Assembly: GCF_019578655.1 (NCBI RefSeq)
Contig: NC_063262.1
Span: forward strand, 1,805,582-1,869,581
Length of the DNA: 64,000 bases
Source: Ricinus communis
Taxonomy: Eukaryota > Streptophyta > Magnoliopsida > Malpighiales > Euphorbiaceae
Direction of reading: 5' to 3'
Of this stretch, positions 61,788 through 64,000 are shown piece by piece; positions within the stretch are counted from its first letter, which is position 1, and the number at the start of each line of letters is the position of its first letter. A program made the translations under genes and the position numbers. The notes beneath the pieces were generated by a model. The model was not told the DNA's origin. It did not search any database and saw only the letters and a program-made list of their open reading frames with translations.

Positions 61788-63762
61788 TCATCTAGATTGA
61801 GGCACTGTTGCAGTTATTGTCATGTGCCTTGGATCTGTGAGAACTGATTGTATATTCAGGAATCCAGTTTCCTTCAATCTTACTTCTAGATCAGTCAAAT
61901 AGTATTCATCTAAAAATGGTTCGGTGCTCTTCATTAATGTAAACAGAACTGGAGACAATTCCTGTAAACGTGAGAAGGCGTAGCATTAGATCCATGCATA
62001 CCTATGTAATCCCATAGCAGTAACTCCATTGAAAGCATACCTGAAGGATCTTTGACTTAGGCTGCATAAGAGAGGAAGATTCATATTGTTAGTGTTTTAG
62101 CAGTAGAACATATTAATATGACTTAAAACAAACAGGCATGAGAATTTACGGATGAATCTGTTAAAGCTATTGTCCCTCCAGGTCTAAGTAGCCGATATGC
62201 TTCTCTTAATAGACCATTTATTGCTCTTTCAGGGCATTCATGAACCTGCATTTAGGAAGTTGGAAGCATGAGTATCTGAGAATATCACAACAGGAGCTTC
62301 TGAAAAGAAACACAAAATTCAATGATATTTGGAAGTCCCTTGATCTCATCTCATCATCAAAGCATCAAAGTTGAAACTTCCCTGTAATGTTAAACTACCA
62401 TTTAATTGCAGAACTGAAATATTCATGAACACTATCTGGTTCACAAGGAATGACACTTCGGTTATCCCAACTAAAGATATAAATTTAGAGTCTATATTCC
62501 CTTTTTATTAGCAATATAACTATGATATCTGAAAGACTGAATCGTGTATAGTGCAAAGCATGATATCCTTCTTTGGTAAAATTTACAATATCTTTGCCTT
62601 TATTCATTCTGTTGGGTTTAGCGTACATACTTCCGAAGCCAATTATACTATTAGGTACACGCACAGAAAGTTTCAAGCAAGAAGGTTAGCTCCTATATAT
62701 ACCGAAGAAATATGTCAGAATTCGCCTCGCACAAATCAAAAGAGGCTATTTGTGTTTCATATATGGTGTGATGAATATTAAAACAAAAAAACTGCTATAC
62801 TAGAACTGGTTTCATCAAAACAAGGGAGGCATTTTCTTATAGTTTTTAAAAAAAAAAAAAAAAGAATAGAACTGCTTGAGAACCTGCATACCACAAATGC
62901 AATAGTAACAAGGTCATATGATTTGGAGGGCAAGCCTGTGTCTTCCCCATTAGCATGTATCCAGTTAATTGGATTCTTTCTTGGGGCACCCTTCTTTTCC
63001 TTGAATTGAGCTACAGAAAGAAAGTGAGGAGACAGATCAAGCCCCTGCAGCAGTTATATTGGGACAAAGCTTGTGAGGTGTATATTCACATTTTAACAAC
63101 TAAATAGGTTTCTGTCATTACAATTTGAGAGCATCTTAATCGTGATTACCCAACTGTTGATAAAAATTTATCATTGTAGGATACTTGCTTATTAAAAATA
63201 AATACAGAAGACTTGAACTCACTGTGACCTTTGCCAAAGGAAACTTGTCAGCAAGAAATCTTGTGCTAACCCCTACAGAGCATCCAACGTCTAGAATGTC
63301 ACTTATTATCGACTTCCCTGAATACTGTTGATGATGTTGTTCAATTGTTTTAAGCCAATTTCCACGAAGTACTCGATTTCCTTCTTCTAGTGAAGAAGCA
63401 TTGGGTATTGCTCGTCTCACCATTGACATTGTTGCAGGTTCTGCTTCTGCTGCAGCCTGATATTAGACAAATAATGATAATAGACATATCCTTCATATTA
63501 TTTGCATTTTTATAGACTAAGAGTTTAGAATTCAACTTCACCATCTATAGCATGTTAGCATTAGTCAAAACTGCAGAATCTAATACTCAAGTAACTCAAC
63601 CACAAAAAGGCATACATATTCCATAAGATCTATATCCTACTAATGGAACATAATAAGAAATTTTCAAATCTAATATCATTTTACCCGATTGGGGAACATC
63701 AAGTTTTGAAATTCAAAACAAAATGCTGAATAGCAAGCATGAAACGAACAACATCCTTCCAT
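61788..63762 (-). CDS. Class I SAM-dependent methyltransferase (UbiE/Coq5-like fold)
   Basis: Rossmann-fold methyltransferase; the substrate is unknown. Exons 63762-63685, 63456-63223, 63044-62892, 62245-62150, 62061-62041 and 61961-61788 join in phase 0 throughout to 251 residues. Motif I is ILDVGCSVGVSTRFLADKFP (SAM-binding glycine loop), followed by GLDLSPHFLSVAQF, the IHANGEDTGLP acidic region, YDLVTIAFVVHECP (motif IV area) and LLREAYRLLRPGGTIALTD (motif VI). It ends TDPRHMTITATVPQSR. Exon 5 is only 21 bases (PKSKILQ). Exons 2-6 are solid. The proposed first exon (MEGCCSFHACYSAFCF onward, 26 residues) is in phase with a GTAAAA donor but has no homology support that I recognise, so the true 5' end may differ or lie outside the window. 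Its Cys/Ser/Phe-rich start could be a weak transit peptide. Confidence 0.82.
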
Positions 63763-64000
63763 TTTATCAAAGGAAAATTTTCATCACTGGGATGAATGCC
63801 CTATCTATGGATGTGATGCCACAACCAATCTTATTTCACCCTCCAATTCAAACTAGCAAAATAGTTTGACAAGAACTAACATACTTTATAACTAGGCAAC
63901 TTTACATAATTCCATAAAATACATACACAGTCCTAAACCAAATCATTGTGCTAGCAGACTTGAATAGTAGGATATATCCAATGATACACAGAGAACCATG
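63763..64000. other. Upstream flank of the methyltransferase gene
   Basis: Short AT-rich stretch up to the window edge. I see no exon in it; it may be 5' leader, promoter or intron. Confidence 0.4.

Noticed and set aside
1..64000. Prokaryotic-style systems (CRISPR arrays, operons, phage or plasmid modules), tRNA and rRNA genes
   Set aside because: The window is intron-rich plant nuclear DNA. I saw no regular spacer array, no tRNA cloverleaf and no rRNA sequence, though a tRNA scan was not possible by eye over all AT-rich parts.

Overview
This is plant nuclear DNA, almost certainly from a eudicot. It is AT-rich, its genes are split by GT-AG introns, intergenic space is long and full of simple repeats, and the proteins are plant families (GTE bromodomain factor, taximin, TBL O-acetyltransferase, SAG39-type cysteine protease, SBP65-type seed LEA protein). 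A member of the Malpighiales such as a Euphorbiaceae species is my guess from the general look of the proteins; the sequence alone does not prove it. Exon boundaries were read by eye and checked by codon phase: each intact gene model closes in frame from ATG to stop.

Layout. 1-1368 (+): 3' part of a GTE4-like bromodomain/NET transcription factor. 4781-8154 (+): a DUF455 ferritin-like protein with a putative organelle transit peptide. 10798-11267 (+): a complete 75-residue taximin peptide gene in two exons. 12019-13314 and 17766-19048 (-): tandem copies of a phospholipase A1-IIgamma-like lipase; between them on the + strand lies a dead TANGO2/NRDE-family gene (15347-16227). 19717-22024 (-): a seed LEA protein related to the biotinylated SBP65, with ABRE and RY elements upstream. 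23580-26524: a 2,945-bp solo LTR, bounded by TG...CA and by a perfect 5-bp target-site duplication. 26.5-30.9 kb: very AT-rich, gene-free DNA with a diverged direct/inverted repeat family. 30923-34426 (-): an intact TBL38-like xylan/cell-wall O-acetyltransferase. 40390-40885 (-): a relic of a papain-like protease. 42596-43845 and 46587-47814 (-): two SAG39-like cysteine proteases from a tandem duplication. 49356-50836 (+): a dead TBL gene. 51412-54101 (-): an uncharacterised but well-formed plant gene. 56827-60667 (-): a NECAP-like endocytic adaptor. 61788-63762 (-): a class I SAM-dependent methyltransferase.

The genes do not form a pathway; this is an ordinary plant gene neighbourhood. What stands out is local turnover: two tandem gene arrays (lipase, protease) with diverging promoters and ends, three pseudogenes at different stages of decay, and a cleanly resolved solo LTR. 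I found no sign of a new multi-gene system. The best leads are the uncharacterised gene at 51.4-54.1 kb, the SBP65-type lysine 103, the small taximin gene, and the promoter and C-terminal differences between the protease copies.
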